From positions 1-64,000 of the forward strand of contig NZ_JASGLW010000005.1 of NCBI RefSeq assembly GCF_030156785.1: a stretch of 64,000 bases of DNA. Direction: 5' to 3'. The stretch is from Methanohalophilus sp. Its GTDB lineage: Archaea; Halobacteriota; Methanosarcinia; Methanosarcinales; Methanosarcinaceae. Position 1 is the stretch's first letter; the number at the start of each line of letters is the position of its first letter. The notes under the pieces were generated by a model. The model made no database searches and was not told where the DNA came from. It was given only the letters and a program-made list of their open reading frames with translations. Shown here in pieces: positions 18,083 through 27,876 of the stretch. The translations under genes were made by a program, and so were the position numbers.

Positions 18083-18736
18083 TCATCTAATAAATGGCAA
18101 ACGGACAAACAAATAGGCCGCTGCAGCAGTAAAAATTATGGCTAAGAATACAGATGGATAAAATCCAAAAGATATACCCTTTTCCCCCAATAAATGGGGG
18201 ATTGAACTGATAAAAAGATAGGCAGCAATCAAAACCACAATACCAACCATCAGAACCATGAGCTTTTGCATGTCTACTGCCCGGAACGATTTTCCCGCCA
18301 TTTCCAAAAGTGGTGAACTTGCCCTTGTTCCGGAAATCTTGCAGGATGGGGGTTCGAACACAGTATCCTCATACTCGTCTCTTATCATCCCAATTTCATG
18401 TTTTTCTGTACCGATGTTGATTGTAAAACTGTCTTTTCTGGATCCGTAACCGACCATAACAAAAACGTTACCTGTGTTGAAAAGTTTCCCGTCATAGGGA
18501 ATCCGGACTACCACCGGTACATATTCTTCATGCGTTACGTAAGGGTTATCATCAAGAAAAGTTACATAGTCCTCCAGATGGGGATCCACTGAAAGATTGA
18601 CATGGGTTGGTGAACCATAGTTTATAATCACCAGTTCGAAACTATCTTCACTGCCTGGGACAAGGGGAACATTAAGGACAGGGGATTCAAACTCAATAGA
18701 ATTGACACCAAGACGATTAATGTGGATTTGCTGCAA
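18083..18736 (-). CDS. Archaeal membrane protein with beta-rich N-terminal domain
   Basis: 217 residues. Residues 1-125 are beta-rich (VPLVPGSEDSFELVIINYGSPTHVNLSVDP, VPVVVRIPYDG), like an immunoglobulin-type or DUF7524-like domain. Two hydrophobic segments follow at about 155-175 and 190-210, with a very short C-terminus. A membrane-anchored soluble domain is likely; its side of the membrane is uncertain because there is no N-terminal signal. It lies between the Trm112-like gene and pyrG on the same strand. Function unknown. Confidence 0.6.
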   Translation of the reverse strand: MQQIHINRLGVNSIEFESPVLNVPLVPGSEDSFELVIINYGSPTHVNLSVDPHLEDYVTFLDDNPYVTHEEYVPVVVRIPYDGKLFNTGNVFVMVGYGSRKDSFTINIGTEKHEIGMIRDEYEDTVFEPPSCKISGTRASSPLLEMAGKSFRAVDMQKLMVLMVGIVVLIAAYLFISSIPHLLGEKGISFGFYPSVFLAIIFTAAAAYLFVRLPFIR

Positions 18737-18749
18737 CTTTTAGTTCTCC

Positions 18750-18932
18750 TCAATCTCTTATGTCAGGTGGAAGCAAATTGGGAATACCTTCTTTTATAGG
18801 ATAGTATTCATCGCACTTCCCACAGTAGAGTGTGCCTTCCATGACCTCTTTGTTATCTTCGTTTTGTATGTTGAGGATAAGATCACCTTTACATACGGGA
18901 CAGGCAAGGATATCTACCAGTTCCTTTTTCAT
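18750..18932 (-). CDS. Trm112-like zinc protein
   Basis: 60 residues. CPVCKGDLILN and YCGKCDEYYPIKEGIPNLLPPDIR are the Trm112 blocks: a four-Cys zinc site and the conserved YPI.EGIP.LLP ending. Archaeal Trm112 binds and activates several methyltransferases that act on tRNA, rRNA and release factor. It sits 13 nt ahead of the membrane protein gene, probably in one transcript with pyrG. Confidence 0.88.
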   Translation of the reverse strand: MKKELVDILACPVCKGDLILNIQNEDNKEVMEGTLYCGKCDEYYPIKEGIPNLLPPDIRD

Positions 18933-19046
18933 TTAGTCACCAGAAATACATACGTTGCTACTCATATCAAACTTTTGGTTTTTTGATATTTGGAAATTAG
19001 ATTATCACAAATAAATTAATCTACCTGTGTCAACGTTTATTTGACC

Positions 19047-19985
19047 ATGCTGGATCTCATGATAAGGGTGCTGGATTTTGCTCTCCCAATCCTGTTAATG
19101 ATATTCCTTGGCTTGTTTGGCACGGGGTTACTCATAGAACTAGGATTGATGCAAAAACTCACGGGACTTACAAAACCCCTTATCAAGCATACAAACTTAC
19201 CTGAAGAATGTGGGGCTGCATTTGTTGTTTCTCTGGGATCCACCTTCGCTGCAAACAGTATGATCGTCAAAGTAAGAGACAATGGATGTATCAGTGACCG
19301 GCAAACAATGCTCTGTGCAATTCTAAACAGTACTCCGGCATACATCCGGGAAATCCTGACTTACCAGATCCCGATTGTTCTACCTGCTCTGGGTTTTATT
19401 GTAGGAGGTTTTTATGTGGGAGTTTTCATCCTGACAGCCATTGTTAAGATATCTGTGATAATCATATTGAGCAGGATATGGTTTGAAGACAGTAAATGCA
19501 CTCCTGCAAAAGAAGTCAAAAAGGAAAGACCTACACTGAAGAAAGCCCTCTCCAAAATCTTCCACAGAGAAAAAAAGCTGTTCACAAAAATTGCTATTAT
19601 TTACCTTTCAATGACAACTCTTGTTTTTGCACTACGAGAAAGAGGTGCATTTGAAATATTCAGTGTCCTACCGCTGGCAGAAATTTTTGGCATCCCTCCG
19701 GAGAGCATTGTGCCCCTTACAACATACGTGGCAAGCCCTATCCTAGGAGTTTCCCTTTTGGGACCAATGATCGGGGAGGGGAGTATTACATATATTCAAG
19801 CCATGATTGTGCTAATGCTCGGAAGTATGTTCATGCTTCCAATATTTGCATTCCGTACTATATTGCCCCGGTATGTTGCCCTTTTCGGACCTAAACTTGG
19901 TGCAAAAATCGTTACCCTCTCAACCGGAATAAGCATAATTGTCCGTTTTTGCATCCTTGTGGTATTGCTCATGATTGCGCGATAA
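19047..19985 (+). CDS. Nucleoside-recognition (gate) domain membrane protein
   Basis: About 312 residues with roughly eight hydrophobic segments. The two halves each carry a gate-like block: LGLFGTGLLIELGLMQKLTGLTKPLIKHTNLPEECGAAFVVSLGSTFAANSMIVK and the later FGIPPESIVPLTTYVASPILGVSLLGPMIGEG. Such proteins are related to spore-maturation and nucleoside-transport gate domains; the solute is unknown. ATG 19047 and TTG 19041 are both possible. A central polar loop of about 45 residues is rich in Lys and Glu. No operon partner. Confidence 0.72.
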   Translation: MLDLMIRVLDFALPILLMIFLGLFGTGLLIELGLMQKLTGLTKPLIKHTNLPEECGAAFVVSLGSTFAANSMIVKVRDNGCISDRQTMLCAILNSTPAYIREILTYQIPIVLPALGFIVGGFYVGVFILTAIVKISVIIILSRIWFEDSKCTPAKEVKKERPTLKKALSKIFHREKKLFTKIAIIYLSMTTLVFALRERGAFEIFSVLPLAEIFGIPPESIVPLTTYVASPILGVSLLGPMIGEGSITYIQAMIVLMLGSMFMLPIFAFRTILPRYVALFGPKLGAKIVTLSTGISIIVRFCILVVLLMIAR

Positions 19986-20140
19986 AAAGTGGAACTTATT
20001 GATATTACGATATGATGAGAAACAAAAGGATCAGTATTAAAAGAGCAAAGATGAAAAGACTTTATACTGTTGTCAAAAACGTGTTCCATCAGGATTTGTA
20101 AGGATAACAATTCTGAGAAGACTAACTCAAAAAAGGACAA

Positions 20141-21208
20141 TTATTCAGAAGTCTCCGGTGGATTCCACCCTAATCTCTTCATAACCATTTTTATCCGGGC
20201 ATTAATTTCCCTTTTATCAAAAGGTTTTGAAATATAATCATCGATTCCAAGTTCCATCCCTTTTAACTTGTCTTCAACATTGGTTTTTGCAGAAACCATA
20301 ATTATAGCAATATCTCTCGTTGCCCTTACTTTTTTCAGTTTTTCTACGACTTCATATCCATCCATATCCGGCATCATTATGTCTAATAAGATGAGATCCG
20401 GAAGTTCTTTCATTGCAATTTCAACAGCTTCCTTTCCACTGTATGCTACTAGGAAGTCATAGGGTTCACTTGCAAGCGAGAGCTTGATAAGATCCACTAT
20501 ATCAGGTTCGTCATCCACGATAAGTATTTTGAGTCTGTCTTTTTTGACTTTTCTTTGTAGATATTCAAGTTCAATTTCACGATCTTCGACACGGTACTGA
20601 ATATCAAGGGTTTTCAAACCAATTTCAGTGTGCATTTCCCCAGATTCTGAAATTTCAATTATAATGTCAAAAAAAGATTTCATAGTATTTTGCACTTCTG
20701 CGGAACTACCTTTATTTAGCATAGAAATGATGCTTCCGGAATGTTCCGTTGCAATGCGTGTCAGGAATTTCCCAAAATTCTCCACGACCTGAAGGTTGTC
20801 CTTTGAAAGCACATTCAGATCATCGATAACAAGCAGGGATTCAGGGTAATCGGTGAAAAGTTTTTCAACATGAGAACCTATTTTGATGTAATCAGTCTGT
20901 GAACTGCAATAAAGGGTGTTTTTTGCAGATTCAATGGCAGGATTCTCAACATCAATAAACCAGATCCTGTCAAGAAACGATTTGATATCAAATCCATATT
21001 CGGTAAATCGAGAAAGGACTCTTTCACGCGAATCCTTGAGACAAAGCCAGATGATTTTCTTATCTTGCTCATTTTCCAGAACTGAAGATATATAAAAATG
21101 AATAATGCGTTCACCAAAGACATTTGCAGGTGTAAGTAATAATACATTTTTTCCTTCCAGTTCCCTGCGCAGTGTTGCAAGTATTTCTTCAGTTTTTTCT
21201 TCAGGCAT
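20141..21208 (-). CDS. Response regulator with RecA-like N-terminal domain lacking a Walker A motif
   Basis: 355 residues. The C-terminal CheY-type receiver (about 232-350) has the acidic pair in LIVDDEPDIV, the phospho-acceptor Asp in DLILLDIMMPDMDGY and the Lys in YISKPFDKRE. The N-terminal 200 residues resemble the archaeal RecA/KaiC-like sensor fold (DUF835-like): a Walker B-like SLLVIDDLNVL is present but no GxxGxGKT. A short coiled-coil linker (EDREIELEYLQRKVKKDR) joins them. No DNA-binding domain or adjacent kinase is seen, so output is probably by protein contact. Confidence 0.8.
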   Translation of the reverse strand: MPEEKTEEILATLRRELEGKNVLLLTPANVFGERIIHFYISSVLENEQDKKIIWLCLKDSRERVLSRFTEYGFDIKSFLDRIWFIDVENPAIESAKNTLYCSSQTDYIKIGSHVEKLFTDYPESLLVIDDLNVLSKDNLQVVENFGKFLTRIATEHSGSIISMLNKGSSAEVQNTMKSFFDIIIEISESGEMHTEIGLKTLDIQYRVEDREIELEYLQRKVKKDRLKILIVDDEPDIVDLIKLSLASEPYDFLVAYSGKEAVEIAMKELPDLILLDIMMPDMDGYEVVEKLKKVRATRDIAIIMVSAKTNVEDKLKGMELGIDDYISKPFDKREINARIKMVMKRLGWNPPETSE

Positions 21209-21297
21209 CGTTTCCTCTTCCTGATCCTTACCTGCTCTATTTGTTTTCTAATGATATTAATGTTTGGGGAGAAAAACAAAATGAGAATGGGGAAGGC

Positions 21298-24090
21298 TTA
21301 GTTAGCATTCCCCTGTATTTGTGCAACTAATGTATTCTTTCCTACAGCAAGTGCGTCCTCGATCTTAGATGGATCCGTTCCTCCACCTTGTGCAAGGTCA
21401 GGTTTACCGCCACCTCCTCCGCCCACAACAGCTGCAACTTCGCGCACAATAAGGCCAGCATTAGCTCCTTTCTGTACTGCGTCTTTTCCTGCCGAGGCTG
21501 CTACTTTCACACCGTCATAATCACTAAGCAGGAGTGTCACAAGATCACTGTTTTCAGCGGAAAGCTGTTTTACCATTTTTGCCAGTTCTGCGGCATCTAC
21601 ACCTGGAATAAATTCCGCTATCAGCATGACTCCTGAAATGTCTTCTGCTTTATCCACAAGCTGGCTGATTCTTAAGGAAGCAAGCTCTTCCTTGAGTTTT
21701 TCGTTTTCCTTCCTCAGCGTTTTCCATTCTTCAAAGAAACGTTTTGTAGTCGCAGGAAGTTGTTCCGCAGGGACACGGAGAGTCTCAGCAGATTGCCTAA
21801 TCAGATTGTCCATCTGCTGCATCGCCACAACAGCAGCTTCACCTGCTGCATATTCTATCCTTTCAACACCATCCTGAATTCTCTCAGTTTTGAGGATTTT
21901 TATGGCTCCAATCTGACCTGTATAGGTGCAGTGTGTACCTGCGCACGCTTCAATATCATTTCCAACATGCAAAACCCTGATCTTCTTTCCTGGAGGGACG
22001 CCTCCCTGATATAGTCCAAAGCCATATTTCTGTTCGGCTTCGGTTCTATCCATCCACTCACTGACAACTCTTCTGTTTTCCATAACCATGCGATTTGCCA
22101 GGATTTCGATTTGTTCAATTTCTCCCTGAGAAATGCGCTTGTAGTGTGAAAGATCAAGCCTTGCACGGTCAGTAAATTTCTGAGCTCCTGCCTGCCATAT
22201 GTGGTCACCAAGCACTTCCCTTGCAGCACCATTTACTATGTGTGTTGCAGTGTGATGTCTTGCATGTGCCATTCTTCTTTTCTCGTCAACTTTCCCGTGG
22301 ACAAGATCTCCTTTCCGGATGCGGAGTTCATCATCTATTTGATCAATAGTGTGGATTACAACCCCGTTAATCATCTGGACGTCAACAACATTGAGCATGG
22401 CATCTTCCACTGTGATAGTGCCATGATCTGCAGGTTGCCCGCCACCTTCAGGGTAAAAGAGTGTATTGTCAAGAACTATATTATTATCGAAAACGTCAAG
22501 TACAACCGCCTCAAAATCAAGCCGATGAGGTTCATCATAGAACAGGCGTTTGGTTGCCGGTAGATTGCTTATCCTGTCAGCAAATGGTGATTCTTTTTTT
22601 TCTTCCTTTGTGCTCTTGCTGTGCTTATCAGCTACAAGCGAGTAGAAATTGTCGGGAAGATCAACTTCTACTCCAACCTCTGCAGCAGCATCTTTTGCTA
22701 TTTCAGGAGGTACTCCGTGACTGTCATACATTTCGATGATAGCGTCAAGCGGCATTTTTTCATTGTTTTTCTTGTAATGTTTTGCCGACTTCTGGATCAT
22801 CTTCCTTCCACGATTAAGTGTTTCTTGGAATTTCTTCTCTTCTAATTCAAGGATTTCGTGAATAACATCAAAGCGCTCTGCAAATTCAGGATATTCAGGA
22901 AGGTTGCGAATGTGCATATGCACGATTTCAGAAAGCGGGGTCGTTATGCCACGATCCTGCATCATCTTCAGGCATCTCCTGATAACAAGGCGTGCCAGAT
23001 AGCCTGCTTTTACATTGGAGGGGATAATTCCATCACCGAGCATGAAAGTCAGGCAACGGCTGTGATCAGCTATGGCATAAATGTCTTCCACAGGTTCCAT
23101 GATAGCAGTGAGTTTGTCAACTGTAATTCCGATGTCATACGCCACTTGCTTACGAAGCTCGAAAAGATTGGCTCTCTCGCTTATGTCCATAAGTCCTGCA
23201 AGTCTTGCATTCTGGGAAAGAATGTTTGAGTATTCCTCGTCTTCAAGGCGGTGTTCAACGCCTGCAAGTTCCATCAATTCTTCAACAACGTTTGGAAAAA
23301 CAGCATCATAAATGGTAGGTGAACCCTTTGAAGCCCATACAAACCTTTCCAGACCATAACCAGTATCAACTATATAATTATCCATTTTACGGTATGGTTC
23401 TCCCTTGATAATTATATCCCCTTCCCTGTGCTGCTGGAGATCCATAAACACAAGGGTTGCAACTTCAAGACCTCCAATAAGAGTTTCTAGACAAGGACCT
23501 GCATTACCTCCGCCAGCCCAGGGCTCTTCCTTATATGTTATTGCATAGGGATCCGCTCCCAACTTGTTGAGGAATCCATCGCAGAGCTCAAGGGTGTGTT
23601 CTTTCCAGTAGATCTCGTTGTCTTTGGTGTTGAATGCATGGTGTGCCATCATCTCAAAGGTTGTGAGATGCCTGCCGCTACGCCCTACTGCATCAAGATC
23701 AGAAAGCCTGATGCATGGCTGTGAAATTGTAAGTGGGTTTGCTGGTGGAGGTACCTGTCCTGAGGTTACAAATGGCTGAAAATCCGCAATTGATGCGATT
23801 GTAAGATATATGTCATCTCTCCAGCGTGCAATTACAGGGTATCGTTCGATGCGGGTATGGCAATTTTCCTCAAAATAGCTAAGGAAAAGTTCCCTCATCT
23901 CAGTCAGATCATGGCTTTTTTTGAAAATAGGATTCCCTATAAATGTGTAAGGATCACACGGAGCATCACCGCATGTTTCTCTTTCTATATCCCTTGTCCA
24001 GAAAAATTTACCACATTTTGGACATTGTTTACGACTAAATCCGTTTAACTTGAAAAAATCAATTTGATATTCCTCTTCCAGCATAATCAT
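21298..24090 (-). CDS. alaS: Alanyl-tRNA synthetase, archaeal type
   Basis: 930 residues, full length. Class II catalytic core after an archaeal zinc-binding N-terminus (CPKCGKFFWTRDIERETCGDAPC). The editing domain has HARHHTATHIVNGAAREVLGDHIWQAG and CAGTHCTYTG. The C-Ala part ends with VGGGGGGKPDLAQGGG. It charges tRNA-Ala and clears mischarged Ser and Gly. ATG 24090 (MIMLEEEYQ) or ATG 24084 could be the start. The gene stands alone. Confidence 0.96.
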   Translation of the reverse strand: MIMLEEEYQIDFFKLNGFSRKQCPKCGKFFWTRDIERETCGDAPCDPYTFIGNPIFKKSHDLTEMRELFLSYFEENCHTRIERYPVIARWRDDIYLTIASIADFQPFVTSGQVPPPANPLTISQPCIRLSDLDAVGRSGRHLTTFEMMAHHAFNTKDNEIYWKEHTLELCDGFLNKLGADPYAITYKEEPWAGGGNAGPCLETLIGGLEVATLVFMDLQQHREGDIIIKGEPYRKMDNYIVDTGYGLERFVWASKGSPTIYDAVFPNVVEELMELAGVEHRLEDEEYSNILSQNARLAGLMDISERANLFELRKQVAYDIGITVDKLTAIMEPVEDIYAIADHSRCLTFMLGDGIIPSNVKAGYLARLVIRRCLKMMQDRGITTPLSEIVHMHIRNLPEYPEFAERFDVIHEILELEEKKFQETLNRGRKMIQKSAKHYKKNNEKMPLDAIIEMYDSHGVPPEIAKDAAAEVGVEVDLPDNFYSLVADKHSKSTKEEKKESPFADRISNLPATKRLFYDEPHRLDFEAVVLDVFDNNIVLDNTLFYPEGGGQPADHGTITVEDAMLNVVDVQMINGVVIHTIDQIDDELRIRKGDLVHGKVDEKRRMAHARHHTATHIVNGAAREVLGDHIWQAGAQKFTDRARLDLSHYKRISQGEIEQIEILANRMVMENRRVVSEWMDRTEAEQKYGFGLYQGGVPPGKKIRVLHVGNDIEACAGTHCTYTGQIGAIKILKTERIQDGVERIEYAAGEAAVVAMQQMDNLIRQSAETLRVPAEQLPATTKRFFEEWKTLRKENEKLKEELASLRISQLVDKAEDISGVMLIAEFIPGVDAAELAKMVKQLSAENSDLVTLLLSDYDGVKVAASAGKDAVQKGANAGLIVREVAAVVGGGGGGKPDLAQGGGTDPSKIEDALAVGKNTLVAQIQGNAN

Positions 24091-24622
24091 CCCAGTTGAG
24101 TTTTATTAGTATGAATTTTGAGAACTTAATATTCTATCACGTAAACTACCAAGCCTTAAAAACATTTCCGACAGCCTACCGTGTTCCTGCATATGCTGCT
24201 TTTTTAAAACCTTTTCATCTGTGTGATATTTTCATGTATTCATCAAATCCAATTTTCCCAGAGATACTGCGCTCATCCTCCTGTTTTCATGGATGGTTTA
24301 GAGGATCTTCAGATTTATCTTTGTGATCCTATTGTTGACGATCCTATACTTGAGGTAAATATTATTATAACAAGTGTGAAGCAAGCGGCGGGCAATTTTC
24401 AGAAGGAATTTTCAAAGAGTCAAAATTACATGCCGTTAAACCCAACAAAACAATACATCTTGAAGTAACGTTAAAAATGATCTCTTGCATCCATTATTAC
24501 CTAAGGCAAATCCTTGTGGAACTGCCTCTTCTTCCATCTTCTACTTTTCGTTCTTATATTTTAATCTGGTTTTAAGCTAAACCATATGTTTAAGAATTGT
24601 TAGAAATTAAGTAGGTACTGAA
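24091..24622. other. Intergenic region between alaS and surE
   Basis: 532 bp between divergent genes, so it holds both promoters. A short open frame near 24290-24468 (MDGLEDLQIYLCDPIVDDPILEV) looks slightly protein-like, but it has no ribosome site and I recognise nothing in it. No tRNA, repeat or strong terminator was seen. Confidence 0.45.
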
Positions 24623-25411
24623 ATGTCCAAAAAAATTCTTCTGACTAATGACGATGGCGTTTATGCCGCAGGAATACGTGCTGCTTACAGAAGTGTAAGT
24701 CCTCTGGGGGATGTAACTATCTCTGCTCCTGCAATCCAGCAAAGCGGGGTTGGGAGATCAATTTCTATATTTGAGCCTCTTCGAATTCACAAGACAATAG
24801 TTGATGGAGTTGATGCGTATGCTGTGGGAGGTACTCCGACTGATTCTGTTATTCTCGGAATTTTTGCAATACTTAAGCAAAAACCCGATTTAATTGTCTC
24901 AGGCTTTAACATTGGTGAAAATATAAGCACAGATACCGTTACCACATCCGGCACTGTGGGTGCGGCACTTGAAGGCGCCAGCCATGGTATTCCTGCAATC
25001 GCAGTTTCTATTCAGGTCACCGAAGAAGGACTAAAATTTGATGATCTAAGGCATCATGAAGATGATTTTGATGTAGCCATAAAAGTCGTAAGAAAAATTG
25101 CGGACAAGGTTCTCAGATATGGGTTGCCTGAAAATGTGGATGTTCTTAATGTAAACATTCCTCATGACGTTGAGAATGATCCTGAAATCGAGTTTACCCG
25201 TCTTTCAAGAAAGCTTTTCATGACCGATGTTGAAGAGCGGTATGATCCAAGAGGCAGACCATATTATTGGATTGCCGGTGATCTGGTTGCCGTGGGTGAT
25301 GAAGGCACTGACGTACATGCTGTAGCCCAGAAAGGGAATGTGTCAGTAACTCCCCTTAGTCTGGATTCAACCGCAAGAGTCGATTTTTCGGAATTGGAAA
25401 AACTGATTTGA
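24623..25411 (+). CDS. surE: SurE-type 5'-nucleotidase
   Basis: 262 residues. The N-terminal ILLTNDDGVYAAGIRAAY carries the Asp-Asp metal site. SAPAIQQSGVGRSIS holds the conserved Ser, and SGFNIGENISTDTVTTSGTVGAALEG the Asn ligand and oxyanion region. It removes phosphate from nucleoside monophosphates and related compounds. It ends 2 nt from the stop of the small gene on the other strand. Confidence 0.93.
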   Translation: MSKKILLTNDDGVYAAGIRAAYRSVSPLGDVTISAPAIQQSGVGRSISIFEPLRIHKTIVDGVDAYAVGGTPTDSVILGIFAILKQKPDLIVSGFNIGENISTDTVTTSGTVGAALEGASHGIPAIAVSIQVTEEGLKFDDLRHHEDDFDVAIKVVRKIADKVLRYGLPENVDVLNVNIPHDVENDPEIEFTRLSRKLFMTDVEERYDPRGRPYYWIAGDLVAVGDEGTDVHAVAQKGNVSVTPLSLDSTARVDFSELEKLI

Positions 25412-25413
25412 AA

Positions 25414-25563
25414 TCAGCGTTTAAGGCTTACTTCCATTTTGCTCCAGTCTTTCCCGACACCATGAAGGCTTTCGGCTGATGCCCTGATCACGTTTCCAAG
25501 AAACTTCTGGACAAAATCGTTTATCTCAATATCTTTACCGTCAACTGTGAGAACTACTTCCAT
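25414..25563 (-). CDS. 49-residue protein coupled to moaA
   Basis: ATG 25563 to TGA 25414. The sequence starts MEVVLTVDGKDIEINDFVQK, continues FLGNVIRASAESLHGVG and ends SKMEVSLKR. The start lies 6 nt after the moaA stop, and a GGAGGT ribosome site overlaps that stop, so translation is very likely. It reads like a compact beta-alpha-beta fold with an amphipathic helix. I do not know the family. Its place behind moaA suggests a link to molybdopterin synthesis or simply co-expression; this is inference. Confidence 0.72.
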   Translation of the reverse strand: MEVVLTVDGKDIEINDFVQKFLGNVIRASAESLHGVGKDWSKMEVSLKR

Positions 25564-25569
25564 TAATTA

Positions 25570-26475
25570 TTACCTCCGGTTGTAGGGTACTCTTTTCTTC
25601 ACTGCTAACTTAAAAAGTTCACGCAACTCTTCAATGGATGCACCTTTTGTGTCAACAAGATTATCATTGGTGAGTAAACATGGTTTGAATTTGCCATCAG
25701 CTGTAACCCTTAATCGATTGCAACGGGCGCAAAATTCCGTGTTGTCCACCGGGCGTACTACTTCCACTTCAGTGCCATCAATCATATACTTGCGTCTTCG
25801 GTGCATAGTCCGAACACGGATTTCATCCGCTTTCTCAGCAAGCATTTTTTCAATATTTTCCGCATTGACCTGAAATCTGGAAGTTTCATTGAAATCCATT
25901 AACTGTATCAGTTGGAGGACAACTTTTCCATGATATTTCCGGGTAAATTTCATCATCTCGTCAATCTGGTCATCATTAATTCCCTTCAGAAGAACCATGT
26001 TAAGTTTTACAGGAGTCAGTCCAACTTCGACTGCCGCATCTATTCCTTCAAGAACTTTTTTATGCAGCTTCGGGCTACGGCAGATAATTTTCCCATAACA
26101 CTCAGGATCAAGACTATCCAGACTGACGTTCACTCTGTCAAGCCCGGCTTCTTTTAGACCTTTTGCTCTTTCTTCAAGATAAATTCCGTTTGTTGTAACC
26201 GAAACATCTTTAAGAGGAGGAAGATTTCGCAGAATTTCTTCAAAATCCTTCCTTACCAGTGGCTCCCCGCCTGAAAATTTGACCTTCCAGATTCCGTATT
26301 CTGTGCCAACTTTCACAATATTGGCAATTTCCGTGGGAGTCATTTCCTCCTGACTGCCTTCACTTCCTTCATTGTGGCAATAAATACAGTTAAGATTACA
26401 TCGTTCTGTAATAGATATCCTCAGACTTTTTACAGGTCTTCCGTAAGAGTCTTTGAGTTCGATAGTAGGTTGCAT
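25570..26475 (-). CDS. moaA: GTP 3',8-cyclase MoaA
   Basis: 301 residues. Radical SAM enzyme starting molybdenum cofactor synthesis from GTP. N-terminal cluster motif ITERCNLNCIYCHNEG, SAM motif VKFSGGEPLVRKDF, and the second cluster's cysteines in FCARCNRLRVTADGKFKPCL. The C-terminal GG pair seen in bacterial MoaA is absent; the protein ends PYNRR, as in some archaea. It is followed by the 49-residue gene. fdhD at the right end of the window is another molybdoenzyme-related gene. Confidence 0.93.
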   Translation of the reverse strand: MQPTIELKDSYGRPVKSLRISITERCNLNCIYCHNEGSEGSQEEMTPTEIANIVKVGTEYGIWKVKFSGGEPLVRKDFEEILRNLPPLKDVSVTTNGIYLEERAKGLKEAGLDRVNVSLDSLDPECYGKIICRSPKLHKKVLEGIDAAVEVGLTPVKLNMVLLKGINDDQIDEMMKFTRKYHGKVVLQLIQLMDFNETSRFQVNAENIEKMLAEKADEIRVRTMHRRRKYMIDGTEVEVVRPVDNTEFCARCNRLRVTADGKFKPCLLTNDNLVDTKGASIEELRELFKLAVKKRVPYNRR

Positions 26476-26548
26476 GGGTTTATTAGTAATGGTTTGTTGA
26501 GGAAACTGATGGTAATTGCTATATATAAAATAAACTCAATTGCTACCC

Positions 26549-27868
26549 ATGAAACGTTCCATACTTATTGCAGGTACCCATAGTGGAGTAGGTAAAACGA
26601 CGGTTTCAATGGGTATTATGGCAGCCTTAAGGCGTAGAGGGCTTAATGTTCAGCCATATAAAGTGGGTCCTGATTACATTGATCCTTCTCATCACAGGGC
26701 AATTTGTGGTCGCCCCTCGCGCAACCTTGATACTTTTATGATGGGCGAAGATGGTGTACAAAGCTGCATGAAAAACACCTACACAAACGCTGATATTGCT
26801 GTTGTTGAAGGAGTAATGGGTCTTTTTGATGGTATGGAGTCAACTGAAATCGCAAGTTCGGCACATGTGGCAAAATGTATGGATATTCCGGTTTTGCTGG
26901 TTGTGAATGTACATGGCATGTCGCGAAGTACCGCTGCGCTTGTCAAAGGTTACTCCGAATTTGACAGTGGTGTGAGAATTGCTGGTGTTGTCCTCAATCG
27001 TGTCGGAAGTCCGAGACACAAATCCATGATTGTTGATGTGCTTGGTGATATGCCTGTGGTAGGAGCTCTCCCGAGGAACCAGAATATTTCAGTTCCCTCA
27101 CGGCACCTCGGTCTTCACATGGCAGAAGAACAGGACTATGATGTCGATATGCTTGCAGATTTCATTGAGGAAAATATTGATCTGGATGCGGTACTTGCAA
27201 TTGCCGAAGAACCAAAAATTCCAGAAACAATAGAGAAATATAAATCATCAGTTGAAGCGGATGTAACTATTGGAATCGCTCTTGATCATGTTTTCTGTTT
27301 CTATTATGAGGACATGTTTGATGCATTCAGACGTGCAGGCGCAGAGATTAAGTTTTTCAGCCCGCTTGAAGGCGAAGTTCCGGATGTGGATGGACTGTAC
27401 TTTGGCGGTGGCTATCCTGAACTGCACATCTCAGAACTCGAAAAATCAAAAACCACTCACAAACTCAAGGATTTCTCAGCTGAGGGGATGCCTATCTACG
27501 GTGAATGTGGGGGTTTGCAGTATCTCGGTAAATCCTATGAGATAGATGGTCGAGTTTACAAAATGGCAGATCTGTTCCCGTCAGAAACATTTCAGACAAA
27601 GAGGTTGCAGGCACTTGGTTATACAAGAGGTTATGCAGACAGTCCACTGTTTAAAGGTGAGATGCGCGGACATGAATTCCACTATTCTCTTACTGACTGT
27701 GCACCTGACAGCAGGTTTGCATATACGATGCAACGGGGTAAAGGAATAGTTGACGGCAAAGATGGCATATATGAGCACAATTCCCTTGCAAGCTATATGC
27801 ATGCACATCCAGCCACATTCCCTGTTAATGAATTTGTGGAAATGTGCCGCAAATACAACCGCAGCTAA
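26549..27868 (+). CDS. cfbB: Ni-sirohydrochlorin or cobyrinate a,c-diamide synthase
   Basis: 439 residues. N-terminal ATP-binding domain with Walker A SILIAGTHSGVGKTTVSMG and KVGPDYIDPSHH. C-terminal glutaminase-like domain (about 245-439) with the nucleophile Cys in YGECGGLQYLGKSYE and the paired His in GHEFHYS. Glutamine-dependent amidation of the a and c acetates of either Ni-sirohydrochlorin (F430 pathway, CfbB) or cobyrinate (CbiA). Methanogens use such enzymes for both; no neighbour decides. ATG 26549 (MKRSILIAG) is better than TTG 26540. Confidence 0.85.
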   Translation: MKRSILIAGTHSGVGKTTVSMGIMAALRRRGLNVQPYKVGPDYIDPSHHRAICGRPSRNLDTFMMGEDGVQSCMKNTYTNADIAVVEGVMGLFDGMESTEIASSAHVAKCMDIPVLLVVNVHGMSRSTAALVKGYSEFDSGVRIAGVVLNRVGSPRHKSMIVDVLGDMPVVGALPRNQNISVPSRHLGLHMAEEQDYDVDMLADFIEENIDLDAVLAIAEEPKIPETIEKYKSSVEADVTIGIALDHVFCFYYEDMFDAFRRAGAEIKFFSPLEGEVPDVDGLYFGGGYPELHISELEKSKTTHKLKDFSAEGMPIYGECGGLQYLGKSYEIDGRVYKMADLFPSETFQTKRLQALGYTRGYADSPLFKGEMRGHEFHYSLTDCAPDSRFAYTMQRGKGIVDGKDGIYEHNSLASYMHAHPATFPVNEFVEMCRKYNRS

Positions 27869-27876
27869 TTCAAAAC

